Assembly: GCF_002140975.2 (NCBI RefSeq)
Contig: NZ_CP147247.1
Location: 186,001 to 250,000 of the forward strand
Source of the DNA: Enterococcus sp. 9E7_DIV0242
Lineage (GTDB): Bacteria > Bacillota > Bacilli > Lactobacillales > Enterococcaceae
Direction of reading: 5' to 3'
DNA length: 64,000 bases
A program made the translations under genes and the position numbers. Below, in pieces: positions 20,427-27,962 of this stretch (its first letter is position 1; the number at the start of each line of letters is the position of its first letter). Under the pieces are notes generated by a model that had not been told where the DNA came from, ran no database searches, and saw only the letters and a list, made by a program, of their open reading frames with translations.

Positions 20427-20466
20427 AGCAAGGTATCCGCTGACTAACGGATATTTTGCTTTTTTT
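20427..20466 (+). terminator. Terminator after uvrC
   Basis: 13-bp imperfect stem (20427-20439 with 20448-20460), an 8-base loop, then seven to eight T residues. It runs directly into the regulatory region of the Xre operon. Confidence 0.88.
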
Positions 20467-20467
20467 A

Positions 20468-20529
20468 GTATAGTGAGCTTTACAAAAATAGTAAAGTGAG
20501 CTATACTTTTTTTGTAAAGCCAGCTATAC
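20468..20529 (+). promoter_or_regulatory. Consensus promoter overlapped by three copies of a 16-bp operator
   Basis: The -35 TTTACA (20479-20484) and -10 TATACT (20502-20507) are 17 bp apart. Three copies of a 16-bp sequence lie on it: GTAAAGTGAGCTATAC (20491-20506), GTAAAGCCAGCTATAC (20514-20529) and the inverted GTATAGTGAGCTTTAC (20468-20483). They cover the -35, the -10 and the start site, as expected for autorepression by the adjacent Xre protein. The repeat pattern is seen; which protein binds is an inference. Confidence 0.75.
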
Positions 20530-20548
20530 GTTTTTGGGAGGCGGTCCA

Positions 20549-20758
20549 ATGCAAAATAAAATACAAGAATTAAGAAAAGCAAATAAAATCACACAAAGCG
20601 AATTAGCCGATGCAGTGAGCGTAACGAGGCAAACGATTATTTCGCTTGAAAATGGAAGGTACAATGCGTCTTTAGTGTTGGCGCATAAAATCGCTCAGTT
20701 TTTTGATCAGACGATCGAAGAAATTTTTGTGTTTGATTTAGAGGAGGAGAATATATGA
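20549..20758 (+). CDS. Small Xre-family transcriptional regulator (YozG-like)
   Basis: A 69-residue protein that is almost entirely one helix-turn-helix: MQNKIQELRKANKITQSELA and VSVTRQTIISLENGRYNASL, then a short helix and FDQTIEEIFVFD. This is the compact YozG-like Xre group, which usually accompanies a membrane protein gene. The frame extends to a TTG at 20534, but ATG 20549 is preferred since GGGAGG lies eight bases upstream. The stop overlaps the next start by four bases, so the pair is translationally coupled. The operator copies just upstream suggest it represses its own operon. Confidence 0.9.
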   Translation: MQNKIQELRKANKITQSELADAVSVTRQTIISLENGRYNASLVLAHKIAQFFDQTIEEIFVFDLEEENI

Positions 20759-21216
20759 AGTTTGGAATGAAATTCAACGGAGGACAAAATAAGGATTATA
20801 AGCGGACACTTCAGAACAGAAAAAGATTATTTGTAGGGATGATTGTTGTTGGCGCAATTATTAGTGCGTTGTCGTTCTTGCTTTTGAAATCAGGCGGTCA
20901 TGAAGCTTCTTATACAAATGGTTTTGGCGTAGGACTGATTGCTATTGGAATTATTTTGTCATTCAAAAACAAGCAAATGTTGGATAACAAAGAAAAAATG
21001 GAAAAGAATAAGCGAGAAGAGTTTGACGAACGAAATATTGCGATTAATAATCAAGCGTTGATTACTGCTGTAAGAGTATTCATTCTCCTCCTTGTTTTGA
21101 TAACAATAATAACTGCATTTGTGAAGCCCATCTACAGTGTGATATTTGCGACAATGATCAGTACGTATCTTTTGCTGTATTTGGCAGCATACATTTATCA
21201 TCAGAGAAAAATGTAA
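20755..21216 (+). CDS. Four-helix membrane protein coupled to the Xre regulator
   Basis: A 153-residue membrane protein of unknown function with hydrophobic segments at about 25-44, 57-70, 102-122 and 127-147. The cytoplasmic loop 71-100 is highly charged and holds EEFDERNIAINNQA, a motif seen in DUF2178-like proteins that accompany YozG-type regulators. The N-terminus is basic. The start overlaps the regulator gene by four bases. Membrane-protein partners of this kind may sense envelope or ion stress and sequester or signal to the regulator, but nothing here proves that. No terminator is evident before the PadR promoter at 21226. Confidence 0.7.
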   Translation: MKFGMKFNGGQNKDYKRTLQNRKRLFVGMIVVGAIISALSFLLLKSGGHEASYTNGFGVGLIAIGIILSFKNKQMLDNKEKMEKNKREEFDERNIAINNQALITAVRVFILLLVLITIITAFVKPIYSVIFATMISTYLLLYLAAYIYHQRKM

Positions 21217-21225
21217 AAAATTCTA

Positions 21226-21287
21226 TTGACAGTAAAATGAGAATTCGCTATTATATCACTAAGTGATATATCACATGTTGATATATC
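21226..21287 (+). promoter_or_regulatory. padR promoter with two perfect palindromic operators
   Basis: The -35 TTGACA (21226-21231) and -10 TATTAT (21249-21254) are 17 bp apart. ATATCACTAAGTGATAT (21253-21269) is a perfect palindrome over the start site. It is followed by GATATATCA / TGATATATC arms (21265-21273, 21279-21287) around a 5-base centre. A/T-rich ATATCA palindromes of this kind are typical of PadR-family operators, so autorepression is likely. Confidence 0.8.
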
Positions 21288-21314
21288 CAAGGATGATATA
21301 GTGAGGGAATCTCA

Positions 21315-21638
21315 ATGGAAGATACGCTGACAGATTCTAGTTATTTGATTTTACTTGCCTTACTTCAACCGCAGCACGGGTATGCGATCATGAAGCAAGT
21401 GAGTGCAGTCACAAACGGAACCATGTCGATCGGTCCGGCAAGTATGTATACGATCTTAAAGAAACTTCAAAAGAGCGGCTACATCACGTTGGAGGAAAAT
21501 GACGAACGAAAGAAAATCTATCTGATTACTGAGCTGGGCTTGGAAGTGTTAGAAAGAGACATCAACCGCAGAAAGCTTCTTTATCAGGCTGGAGAATCTT
21601 TAGTTGCTGAGAAAAGGAGGGCAGAGAATGATTATTAA
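21315..21638 (+). CDS. PadR-family transcriptional regulator
   Basis: A 107-residue winged-helix repressor of the short PadR-s2/LmrR-like group. Key segments are DSSYLILLALLQPQHGYAIMK, the recognition region GPASMYTILKKLQKSGYI, and the wing TLEENDERKKIYLITELGLEVL. The length is typical. The two palindromes in its promoter suggest autorepression. It starts a five-gene run with DUF2812, DUF6440 and the NatAB-like ABC transporter. PadR of this group often responds to drug-like or cell-envelope-active compounds and controls ABC exporters; the ligand here is unknown. Its stop overlaps the next start by 11 bases. Confidence 0.92.
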   Translation: MEDTLTDSSYLILLALLQPQHGYAIMKQVSAVTNGTMSIGPASMYTILKKLQKSGYITLEENDERKKIYLITELGLEVLERDINRRKLLYQAGESLVAEKRRAENDY

Positions 21639-22317
21639 TGGAAAAAAATATATTTTTTCACGAGGCGTTGCTTTTTATTCTGAAAGGGAAATGGAGATTT
21701 TAAAGGAACAGGCGCAACAAGGCTGGGCATTTCAAAAAATGAACGGATTTGGTCTGTTGAAGTTTTCTAAAGCAGCTCCGGAAAATAAAAAATTCTCTGT
21801 CGACTTTTTCTCTGGTTCAAAGGATGAGCTTGATGAATACCTAAGTATTTATGCAGAGGCTGGTTGGACGTATGTTGCTACGTATAAGAAAAAATATTTC
21901 TATTTCAAAGCAGACCCATACACACCGACTATTTATTCAGATGAAGAAAGCTACGGAATGAGGATGTATAAAGAATGGATTTGGATGTTCTGGCAGAATC
22001 TATTTTGTATACCAATCGGACTAATTTTTATTTGGTTGACTATCCAGATGGGAAAGTGGGACGTTCCACACACCACACTCTTTATTTCGCTAAGGATGTT
22101 TGTCATCTTTTTTGGTACATTTTTCACTGTTATGCCATTGGCGATAATTATCAATGTTATTTTTTCTCTTATCATCTACAAGGACCGAAAGAAGTTCTAT
22201 GATCGACCGGAGCAATTTGCTAAGAAGCAAAAGTATTGGCGAGATATTATTGTATTGATGATCATTGGAGCAATCTTAGGTGCATTAATGAGCTATACAG
22301 GCTTGGCAGGATTTTAA
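21628..22317 (+). CDS. DUF2812 domain membrane protein
   Basis: A 229-residue protein. The N-terminal half (about 1-105) is soluble and matches the DUF2812 pattern: EREMEILKEQAQQGWAFQKM, then LLKFSKA and LSIYAEAGWTYVATYKKKYFY. The C-terminal half has three hydrophobic helices (about 118-140, 150-180, 205-225). DUF2812 genes commonly follow padR genes; they may act as co-regulators or membrane anchors, but the function is not established. The preferred start is ATG 21628, which overlaps the padR stop and has AAGGAGG eight bases upstream; the frame could also begin at TTG 21604. Confidence 0.8.
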   Translation: MIINGKKYIFSRGVAFYSEREMEILKEQAQQGWAFQKMNGFGLLKFSKAAPENKKFSVDFFSGSKDELDEYLSIYAEAGWTYVATYKKKYFYFKADPYTPTIYSDEESYGMRMYKEWIWMFWQNLFCIPIGLIFIWLTIQMGKWDVPHTTLFISLRMFVIFFGTFFTVMPLAIIINVIFSLIIYKDRKKFYDRPEQFAKKQKYWRDIIVLMIIGAILGALMSYTGLAGF

Positions 22318-22336
22318 AAAAATGGAGGAAAGAAGA

Positions 22337-22513
22337 ATGAGTGAAAAAAGGTTTGATATCACCTTAAGAGAAAATCTCGGTGTCATTAAGGAACAAACGG
22401 TAATACTTGTTGATAAGGAAACAGGAGTAAACTATCTATTCGTTTCTCAAGGCTATGCCGGAGGATTAACACCTTTATTGGATGAGAATGGGAAACCGAT
22501 AGTTACAAAATAG
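22337..22513 (+). CDS. Small DUF6440-like protein
   Basis: A 58-residue soluble protein whose second half, TGVNYLFVSQGYAGGLTPLL followed by DENGKPIV, matches the DUF6440 pattern of small proteins that report a bound ligand or fold as a mini beta-barrel. The function is unknown. ATG 22337 is chosen because GGAGG (22324-22328) lies correctly upstream of it; the ATG at 22322 overlaps that site. It sits between the DUF2812 gene and the ABC transporter, 31 bases from natA, and is presumably co-transcribed with them. Confidence 0.7.
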   Translation: MSEKRFDITLRENLGVIKEQTVILVDKETGVNYLFVSQGYAGGLTPLLDENGKPIVTK

Positions 22514-22544
22514 AAAAGACGAGTCAAAATTAGGAGGGTATGAA

Positions 22545-23444
22545 ATGTTAGAAGTTAAAAATTTGGTTAAAACATTTGGCGATTTCACAGCAGTAGATGA
22601 TATTTCTTTTGAAATACCAGATGGAAAAATTTTAGGATTGATCGGACAGAATGGTGCTGGGAAAACAACTACCTTTCGCTTGATCCTGGATTTTTTGACA
22701 CAAGACAAAGGAACAGTATTATGGAATGGCCACGAGCTAACTGAAAAGGATTATAACGACATTGGTTACCTTCCAGAAGAAAGAGGATTGTATCCGAAAG
22801 TCAGCATTGAAGAACAATTGATTTATTTTGCGGAATTACGTGGGAAAAGTAAACAGGAAATCAAACCAAAAATTGATGAATGGATGGAAAAATTCAAAGT
22901 CAAAGGGAAGAAAACAGATAAAGTAAAATCATTGTCCAAAGGGAATCAGCAAAAAGTCCAGCTGATTGCAACGCTGATTCATGAGCCGAAGTTGGTTATT
23001 TTGGATGAGCCGTTTAGTGGGTTGGACCCAGTCAATGCTGAGCTTTTGAAGGACGGAATCATTGAGTTGAAGCAAAAAGGTTCCTGTGTTATCTTCTCCA
23101 GCCATAATATGGATAATGTAGAAAAAATTTGTGATCATTTGCTGATGCTTCGAAGCGGAAAAATTGTTCTTAACGGGAAAGTTCATGAGATTCGTGAAAG
23201 CTTCGGTAGAACAAAAGTCTTCTTGGAGTCCTCGCTTTCAGCTGAGGAAGTGGCTTCGATTGATGGAGTCAGCTCTGCAATTAAACGTGGAGATGGTATT
23301 GTGGATGCAACGTTGAGTGATCCGAAGGCCGGTGAAGAAATCTTTACCAGAGCAACACAATTCGGTTATATCCCAATGTTCAATCAACAACCACCAACCT
23401 TAGAAGAGATATTCAAGATGAAAGCAGGTGAACCAAATGAATAA
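22545..23444 (+). CDS. natA: ABC transporter ATP-binding protein, NatA-like
   Basis: A 299-residue ATPase with Walker A GQNGAGKTT (34-42), the signature LSKGNQQKVQ, Walker B LVILDEPFSGLDP and a C-terminal extension (about 215-299) of the DUF4162 type found in NatA. It pairs with the NatB-like permease whose gene overlaps its stop. NatAB of B. subtilis exports sodium and responds to uncouplers and alcohols; relatives export drugs or peptides, so the ion specificity here is an inference. The TATGAAATG start has TAGGAGGGT as a very strong ribosome site. Control is probably by the PadR regulator at 21315. Confidence 0.85.
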   Translation: MLEVKNLVKTFGDFTAVDDISFEIPDGKILGLIGQNGAGKTTTFRLILDFLTQDKGTVLWNGHELTEKDYNDIGYLPEERGLYPKVSIEEQLIYFAELRGKSKQEIKPKIDEWMEKFKVKGKKTDKVKSLSKGNQQKVQLIATLIHEPKLVILDEPFSGLDPVNAELLKDGIIELKQKGSCVIFSSHNMDNVEKICDHLLMLRSGKIVLNGKVHEIRESFGRTKVFLESSLSAEEVASIDGVSSAIKRGDGIVDATLSDPKAGEEIFTRATQFGYIPMFNQQPPTLEEIFKMKAGEPNE

Positions 23445-24699
23445 ATTTTGGGTAATCGCACTAGACGTATATAAGAAAAATATTAAATCGGTGTCCTTTG
23501 TAATCATGATTTTAGCACCATTTCTATTGATGGGTGTCATGTATGCAGCAATCTCTTTTTCAGGCGGATTCTCTGGTCCTGATAAGATTGCGATCGTTTC
23601 TGATGATACGGCTTTGGCAGGACAACTAAGCCAGGTCGAACTGGATGATTTTGAATTTAAGACAGTTGACTCTCAAAAGGATGCTGAAAAGCAATTGAAA
23701 AAAGGCGACATTGAAGCTTTCCTTGTATTGGATTCAGAAAATGAAGAGATCAAAGGGAAATTGTACTCTGAGTCTTCTATGGGTTCTATGACAGATTTGA
23801 CGATCCAACAGCTCTTGAACGGGATTCAAACGTCTATTAATGCGGGCAAGTTGAACCTGACAGCAGAACAGGTAGCGAGCCTACAGCAACCGGCAAGCTT
23901 TGAAAAAGCCAAGGTCAACTTTGGTGAAGATGGAAAAATGACAACAGGAATCGATAATACAGCGGTTCAATCTGCAATCTCTTTTGTTTTGACAATTGTT
24001 CTATGGATCATTATTATGACTTATGCATCAATCATTGCGCAGGAGATTGCTTCTGAAAAAGGAACACGGATTATGGAAGTCATTCTTTCAAGTACACGAG
24101 CACAAACGCATTTTTACGGTAAATTAACAGGGGTCATCTTAGTTGCTTTCACACAAATTCTGATTTATGCAGTTGGTGTGGTTATTGGCTATAATCAGTT
24201 TAAAGATTTAGACATGGTTAAGGACTTTTTAGCTAGCTTCTCTTTAGATATGATTTTAGGAAGCTTCTTATGGTTCACACTTATCTTTATTATTTTGGGT
24301 ATCTTTGTTTATTCTGTATTGGCAGCATTGTGTGGTTCCCTGGTTTCAAAACCGGAAGACACACCAAAGGCTGTACAACCAATTATCTATCTGGCAATGA
24401 TTGGTTACTTCATTGGGCTGTCATTGGGAGCAACAGATCCTCAGAATATTATCATCAAGGTTACTTCTTATATACCGATGATTTCTTCGTTCATTATGCC
24501 GATTCGTTTAGCGACGGAAACAGCATCCATGACAGAAGGATTTATCTCGCTAGCTGTTCTGTTGGTTTTCGGTATTTTACTGACGTTATTCTCAGCGAAA
24601 CTATACAAATCCAACGTGCTGGTTTACAGTGAAGGCGGCATGCTGAAATCACTGAAACAATCACTTTCTATTTTAAGAAACGAACAAAAGAAAGCCTAA
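23437..24699 (+). CDS. natB: ABC-2 type permease, NatB-like
   Basis: A 420-residue membrane subunit. One helix lies near the N-terminus (about 18-42), then a large extracytoplasmic domain (about 43-175), then five helices between about 180 and 400; the motif QEIASEKGTRIMEVILSSTR is the cytoplasmic coupling segment typical of NatB/ABC-2 permeases. ATG 23437 is chosen: it overlaps the natA stop in an ATGAATAA arrangement and has AGGTG upstream; a GTG at 23428 is the longer option. The strong bidirectional terminator at 24703-24750 closes the operon. With NatA it forms an exporter whose substrate may be sodium or an amphipathic compound. Confidence 0.85.
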   Translation: MNKFWVIALDVYKKNIKSVSFVIMILAPFLLMGVMYAAISFSGGFSGPDKIAIVSDDTALAGQLSQVELDDFEFKTVDSQKDAEKQLKKGDIEAFLVLDSENEEIKGKLYSESSMGSMTDLTIQQLLNGIQTSINAGKLNLTAEQVASLQQPASFEKAKVNFGEDGKMTTGIDNTAVQSAISFVLTIVLWIIIMTYASIIAQEIASEKGTRIMEVILSSTRAQTHFYGKLTGVILVAFTQILIYAVGVVIGYNQFKDLDMVKDFLASFSLDMILGSFLWFTLIFIILGIFVYSVLAALCGSLVSKPEDTPKAVQPIIYLAMIGYFIGLSLGATDPQNIIIKVTSYIPMISSFIMPIRLATETASMTEGFISLAVLLVFGILLTLFSAKLYKSNVLVYSEGGMLKSLKQSLSILRNEQKKA

Positions 24700-24702
24700 A
24701 TT

Positions 24703-24750
24703 AAAAGGCACTACTCATTGATTGCATATCGCTGAGTAGTGCCTTTTTTT
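24703..24750. terminator. Bidirectional terminator between natB and the LacI gene
   Basis: 15-bp stem (24703-24717 with 24733-24747), a 15-base loop, T-run on the plus strand and A-run at the start, so it serves both convergent genes. Confidence 0.92.
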
Positions 24751-24754
24751 TGCT

Positions 24755-25735
24755 CTATTTTCTTTTCGGTGTGGTCTTTCTCTCGATCAATGCGATGTCT
24801 AATGACCGTTTTGGAAGAGAGGCTTCATTCAATTCATTATAGATATGAATAAATGAGTTTTTTGCCTGGTGGTTGATTGAATAGTCAACCGTAGTCATGT
24901 GCATCAGTTTGCTGACGAGGCTATTATCAAAGCCAATCACTGCCACATCTTCAGGCACTTCATACCCTAAATTTTGCAGCTCTGAGATAAACTCAGCGGC
25001 CACAGAATCTGTGTAAAAGGCCATGGCTTCCGGTTTATCTTTCATGTGGTGCCATTGATAAGCCATCTTCATCCCACTACTTTCACGCATTGGATCATAA
25101 AAGACCCAATCGTGATTAACCTCAAGACCTGTTTTTTTGTAAAAACTGTCAATCGCTTTAATACGAGCCTTAGTGTTTAGATTTTCAGGATTGCCCATAA
25201 CATGTCCGATTTTTTCATAGCCTTTGGAATGAAGATACTCGAGAGAATTGAAATACCCGGAATAATGGTCAACATAGGCAGAATAGACACGCTTCGAATC
25301 AACTCGGTGCCAAGTTGAGATAGGACCGTACATTGTGTATGGCTCGATTACATCCCACTCATTCGCTCTAGTCAGGATGAAGATACCATCTAGCTGTTTG
25401 TACTTCATCTGATTCAGTGCATCAATCTCTTTTCTTTTGTCTCCGTCGGTAAAATAGACAGTTACATAGTAATTATAAGATTTTGCGATAGAAATAAAAT
25501 TGCTTAAAAATATACCTAACAAATCAAAGTACCCATGTGCGAGGAATCCAATTGTTTTTGTTTCGCCGCTTTGTAGATTTCTGGCAATTAAATTAGGAGA
25601 GTAGGCCAACTTTTCCATTGCTTCAAGGACCTTCTCACGGCTCTCCTTGCTGACATAGCCATTTCCGGAGATGACTCTGGAAACAGTTGATTTTGATACA
25701 TTTGCTACTTTTGCGACGTCTATGATCGTTGGCAT
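24755..25735 (-). CDS. LacI-family transcriptional repressor
   Basis: A 326-residue sugar-responsive repressor. The N-terminal helix-turn-helix is TIIDVAKVANVSKSTVSRVI, with the hinge at YSPNLIARNLQ, then a periplasmic-binding-protein-like effector domain (about 60-325). ATG 25735 is chosen because GGAGGAG precedes it; an upstream TTG at 25753 overlaps that site. It is divergent from the GH4 6-phospho-beta-glucosidase gene, across a long gap filled with palindromic repeats. The promoter of that gene holds the symmetric site TGGGAATGTTCCCA, a plausible operator for this repressor. The effector is probably a phosphorylated beta-glucoside, by inference from the neighbour. Confidence 0.9.
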   Translation of the reverse strand: MPTIIDVAKVANVSKSTVSRVISGNGYVSKESREKVLEAMEKLAYSPNLIARNLQSGETKTIGFLAHGYFDLLGIFLSNFISIAKSYNYYVTVYFTDGDKRKEIDALNQMKYKQLDGIFILTRANEWDVIEPYTMYGPISTWHRVDSKRVYSAYVDHYSGYFNSLEYLHSKGYEKIGHVMGNPENLNTKARIKAIDSFYKKTGLEVNHDWVFYDPMRESSGMKMAYQWHHMKDKPEAMAFYTDSVAAEFISELQNLGYEVPEDVAVIGFDNSLVSKLMHMTTVDYSINHQAKNSFIHIYNELNEASLPKRSLDIALIERKTTPKRK

Positions 25736-25789
25736 GAATAAATTCTCCTCCAAATTTATTTGGGAATAGTTTAGATTACAGAAAACAGC

Positions 25790-25927
25790 TTAACAGAGCA
25801 AGTGTTCGGGAAACTCTACGGACTTAATCATTCTCCACAATAAGCTAAAAGTTGTCCTGAGGTAAATAGCATTAACTGCCAATTTTTCTAATTGTTCTGA
25901 AGTTGATCTAGCTTACTCAGTTTTTTG
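25790..25927. repeat. Palindromic repeat, tandem copy 1 of 3 (degenerate)
   Basis: It contains CAATAAGCTAAAA and TGTCCTGAGGTAAA in the same order as tandem copy 3, and ends in the shared tail GCTTACTCAGTTTTTTGTC. Its arms pair less well than those of copies 2 and 3. Confidence 0.55.
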
Positions 25928-26048
25928 TCTAGCTTTACAAGTCAGCTCAGTCGGTGATAAGATAAACTGATTTCAGTGATAAAGGGCATCACTGAATCAG
26001 TTTCCTTTATCACTCGTGAGCTAGGCGACTTGTTCAGCTTTTCTATTT
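25928..26048. repeat. Palindromic repeat, tandem copy 2 of 3
   Basis: Outer arms AAGTCAGCTCA and TGAGCTAGGCGACTT bracket a perfect inner hairpin TCAGTGAT / ATCACTGA (25973-25980, 25988-25995). The GATAAGATAAACTGAT and ATCAGTTTCCTTTATC segments also pair. It begins with TCTAGCTT and ends GTTCAGCTTTTCTATTT, as copy 3 does, with a period of 121 bp. Confidence 0.7.
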
Positions 26049-26172
26049 GTCTAGCTTCATGAACTAGCTCCTCTTAACAATAAGCCAAAACGTGTCCTGA
26101 GGTAAAGGACACCGCACGCCAGTTTTACCTTATTGCTCGGGAGCTGGACGAGTTCATTCAGCTTTTCTATTT
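26049..26172. repeat. Palindromic repeat, tandem copy 3 of 3
   Basis: Nested palindrome: outer arms CATGAACTAGCTCC and GGGAGCTGGACGAGTTCAT; middle arms CAATAAGCCAAAAC and GTTTTACCTTATTG; inner arms GTGTCCT and AGGACAC around GAGGTAA. The tail is TTCAGCTTTTCTATTTA. No reading frame of note is seen. Confidence 0.7.
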
Positions 26173-26253
26173 AGTATACTGGATATTATCTTTGACTTCA
26201 ATTATGGAAATGGTAGAGAAGTGGTGTTTAACAGGGAAAATAAAAAAAGTTTA

Positions 26254-26312
26254 TAAAAGCGCTTGACATGGGAATGTTCCCACAAATTAGAATGTAAATG
26301 TAAACGATATCA
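26254..26312 (+). promoter_or_regulatory. Promoter, operator and cre-like site for the GH4 gene
   Basis: The -35 TTGACA (26263-26268) is followed by a perfect palindrome TGGGAATGTTCCCA (26269-26282) and a weak -10 near 26288-26293 (TAGAAT). AAAGCGCTT overlaps the -35. TGTAAACGATATCA (26299-26312) matches the CcpA cre consensus with one mismatch. This fits repression by the neighbouring LacI protein and by glucose through CcpA. Confidence 0.65.
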
Positions 26313-26347
26313 GAGTGACATCTGAAAAAACACCAGGAGGGAACTAT

Positions 26348-27742
26348 ATGTCAAGAGGAGCACTAAAAATCGCAACAATTGGTGGAGGTTCAAGTTATAC
26401 ACCTGAATTGATTGAAGGTTATATCAAACGTAAAGATGAACTGCCAATCAAAGAAATCTGGTTAGTAGATATCGAAGCAGGAAAAGAAAAATTGGAAATC
26501 GTTGGCGAAATGGCGAAACGTATGGTTAAAGCAGCTGGCTTAGACTGGGAAGTTCATTTGACGTTGGACCGTCGTGCAGCATTGAAAGATGCAGACTTTG
26601 TTTCTACACAATTCCGTGTTGGTTTATTGGAAGCACGTATTAAAGATGAGCGTATTCCGCTATCTCATGGTGTTTTAGGCCAAGAAACAAATGGGGCAGG
26701 TGGGATGTTTAAAGCATTCCGTACAATTCCGATTATTCTAGGCATCATTAAAGATATGGAAGAGCTATGTCCAGATGCATGGTTAGTTAACTTTACCAAT
26801 CCAGCAGGAATGGTAACGGAAGCAGCAATCAAGCATGGTGGATGGAAAAAAACAGTAGGTTTATGTAATGTACCAATTGGCCACAGAAAACAAGCGGCAG
26901 AAAAATTGGGTGTTCCGGAAGAAGATTTATTCTTCAAATTTGCCGGTATCAATCACTTCCATTGGCATCGTGTATGGGACAAAGCAGGAAAAGAACGCAC
27001 ATTAGAGCTGATTGACCTTATTTACGGACCTCAAGAAGAACAAGAAAGTCATCTTAAAAATATTTGGGATGCACCATATAATTATGAGCAGATCAAAGAT
27101 TTAGGTATGTTGCCATGTGGTTATCACCGTTACTACTATATCGAAGATGAAATGCTGAAGCATTCTATCGACGAGTTCAAAGAAGGTAAAACAAGAGCAC
27201 AAGTGGTAAAAGAGACTGAAACTCGTTTGTTTGAGTTATACAAAGATCCTAAATTAGATTACAAACCAAAAGAATTAGAACAACGCGGCGGTACGCACTA
27301 CAGTGATGCTGCGTGTGAAATGATTGCTTCTATCTACAATGACAAACGTACTGACATGGTGGTTTCCACTGAAAATAATGGGACTATCACCGATTTACCA
27401 TATGATTGTGTTGTAGAAGTATCTGGACCAGTAACATCACATGGTCATGAACCATATAACTGGGGGGCATTCCCGTCACCAGCACGTGGCATCATTCAAA
27501 ATATGAAAGCAATGGAAGAAACAGTTATTCGTGCAGCCATTGATGGTGATTATGGTGCAGCATTGCATGCCTTTACAATCAATCCATTGGTTCCAGGTGG
27601 AACAATGGCAAGAACATTGTTAGACGAACTACTAGTTGCACACAAGAATCACCTGCCTAACTTTGCAGCTGATATTGCAAGAATTGAAAAAGATCAACCT
27701 GAAACAGTTGCTTACGTAACTGAGTTGATGAAGAGCAACTAA
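26348..27742 (+). CDS. 6-phospho-beta-glucosidase, glycoside hydrolase family 4
   Basis: A 464-residue NAD- and Mn-dependent hydrolase that cleaves phosphorylated beta-glucosides such as cellobiose-6-phosphate in the cytoplasm. The NAD-binding motif is TIGGGSSYTPE (10-20). The metal-site motif C173-N-V-P with INH (201-203) is the form seen in beta-specific members; alpha-specific relatives carry CDMP. GAGGMFKAFRTIP is also typical. ATG 26348 is selected because AGGAGGG lies eight bases upstream; the frame extends to 26315. No PTS genes are adjacent, so sugar uptake must be encoded elsewhere. Regulation is likely by the LacI repressor and CcpA. A 27-bp hairpin follows at 27806-27863. Confidence 0.92.
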   Translation: MSRGALKIATIGGGSSYTPELIEGYIKRKDELPIKEIWLVDIEAGKEKLEIVGEMAKRMVKAAGLDWEVHLTLDRRAALKDADFVSTQFRVGLLEARIKDERIPLSHGVLGQETNGAGGMFKAFRTIPIILGIIKDMEELCPDAWLVNFTNPAGMVTEAAIKHGGWKKTVGLCNVPIGHRKQAAEKLGVPEEDLFFKFAGINHFHWHRVWDKAGKERTLELIDLIYGPQEEQESHLKNIWDAPYNYEQIKDLGMLPCGYHRYYYIEDEMLKHSIDEFKEGKTRAQVVKETETRLFELYKDPKLDYKPKELEQRGGTHYSDAACEMIASIYNDKRTDMVVSTENNGTITDLPYDCVVEVSGPVTSHGHEPYNWGAFPSPARGIIQNMKAMEETVIRAAIDGDYGAALHAFTINPLVPGGTMARTLLDELLVAHKNHLPNFAADIARIEKDQPETVAYVTELMKSN

Positions 27743-27805
27743 TTAGCTCCTTGTTTTTTGCAGTACAGCAACATGAAAGAGTAAGTATAAGTGAATTATC
27801 TCCTG

Positions 27806-27863
27806 AATAAGCTAAAGTATCCTGAAAATAGGTCCGCCTATTTTCAGGATATTTTGGCTTATT
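27806..27863. repeat. 27-bp nearly perfect hairpin after the GH4 gene
   Basis: Arms 27806-27832 and 27837-27863 pair across a 4-base TCCG loop with only two G-U type differences. The stem begins AATAAGCTAAAG and has TCCTGA, as in the core of the palindromic repeats, so it may be a repeat remnant. It lacks a T-run, so its role as a terminator is doubtful. Confidence 0.6.
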
Positions 27864-27962
27864 TGACTTAGTAGCGACCGTCTATCAATAAGATGAAGGA
27901 TACAATTTATTCAGAATTTATGTAATTAAAATGATCTTTCATGAAAAAAATGCATTTTCCTA

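Noticed and set aside
25790..26172. CRISPR array
   Set aside because: The units are palindromes of about 120 bp with internal divergence, not short identical repeats with unique spacers, and there are no cas genes.
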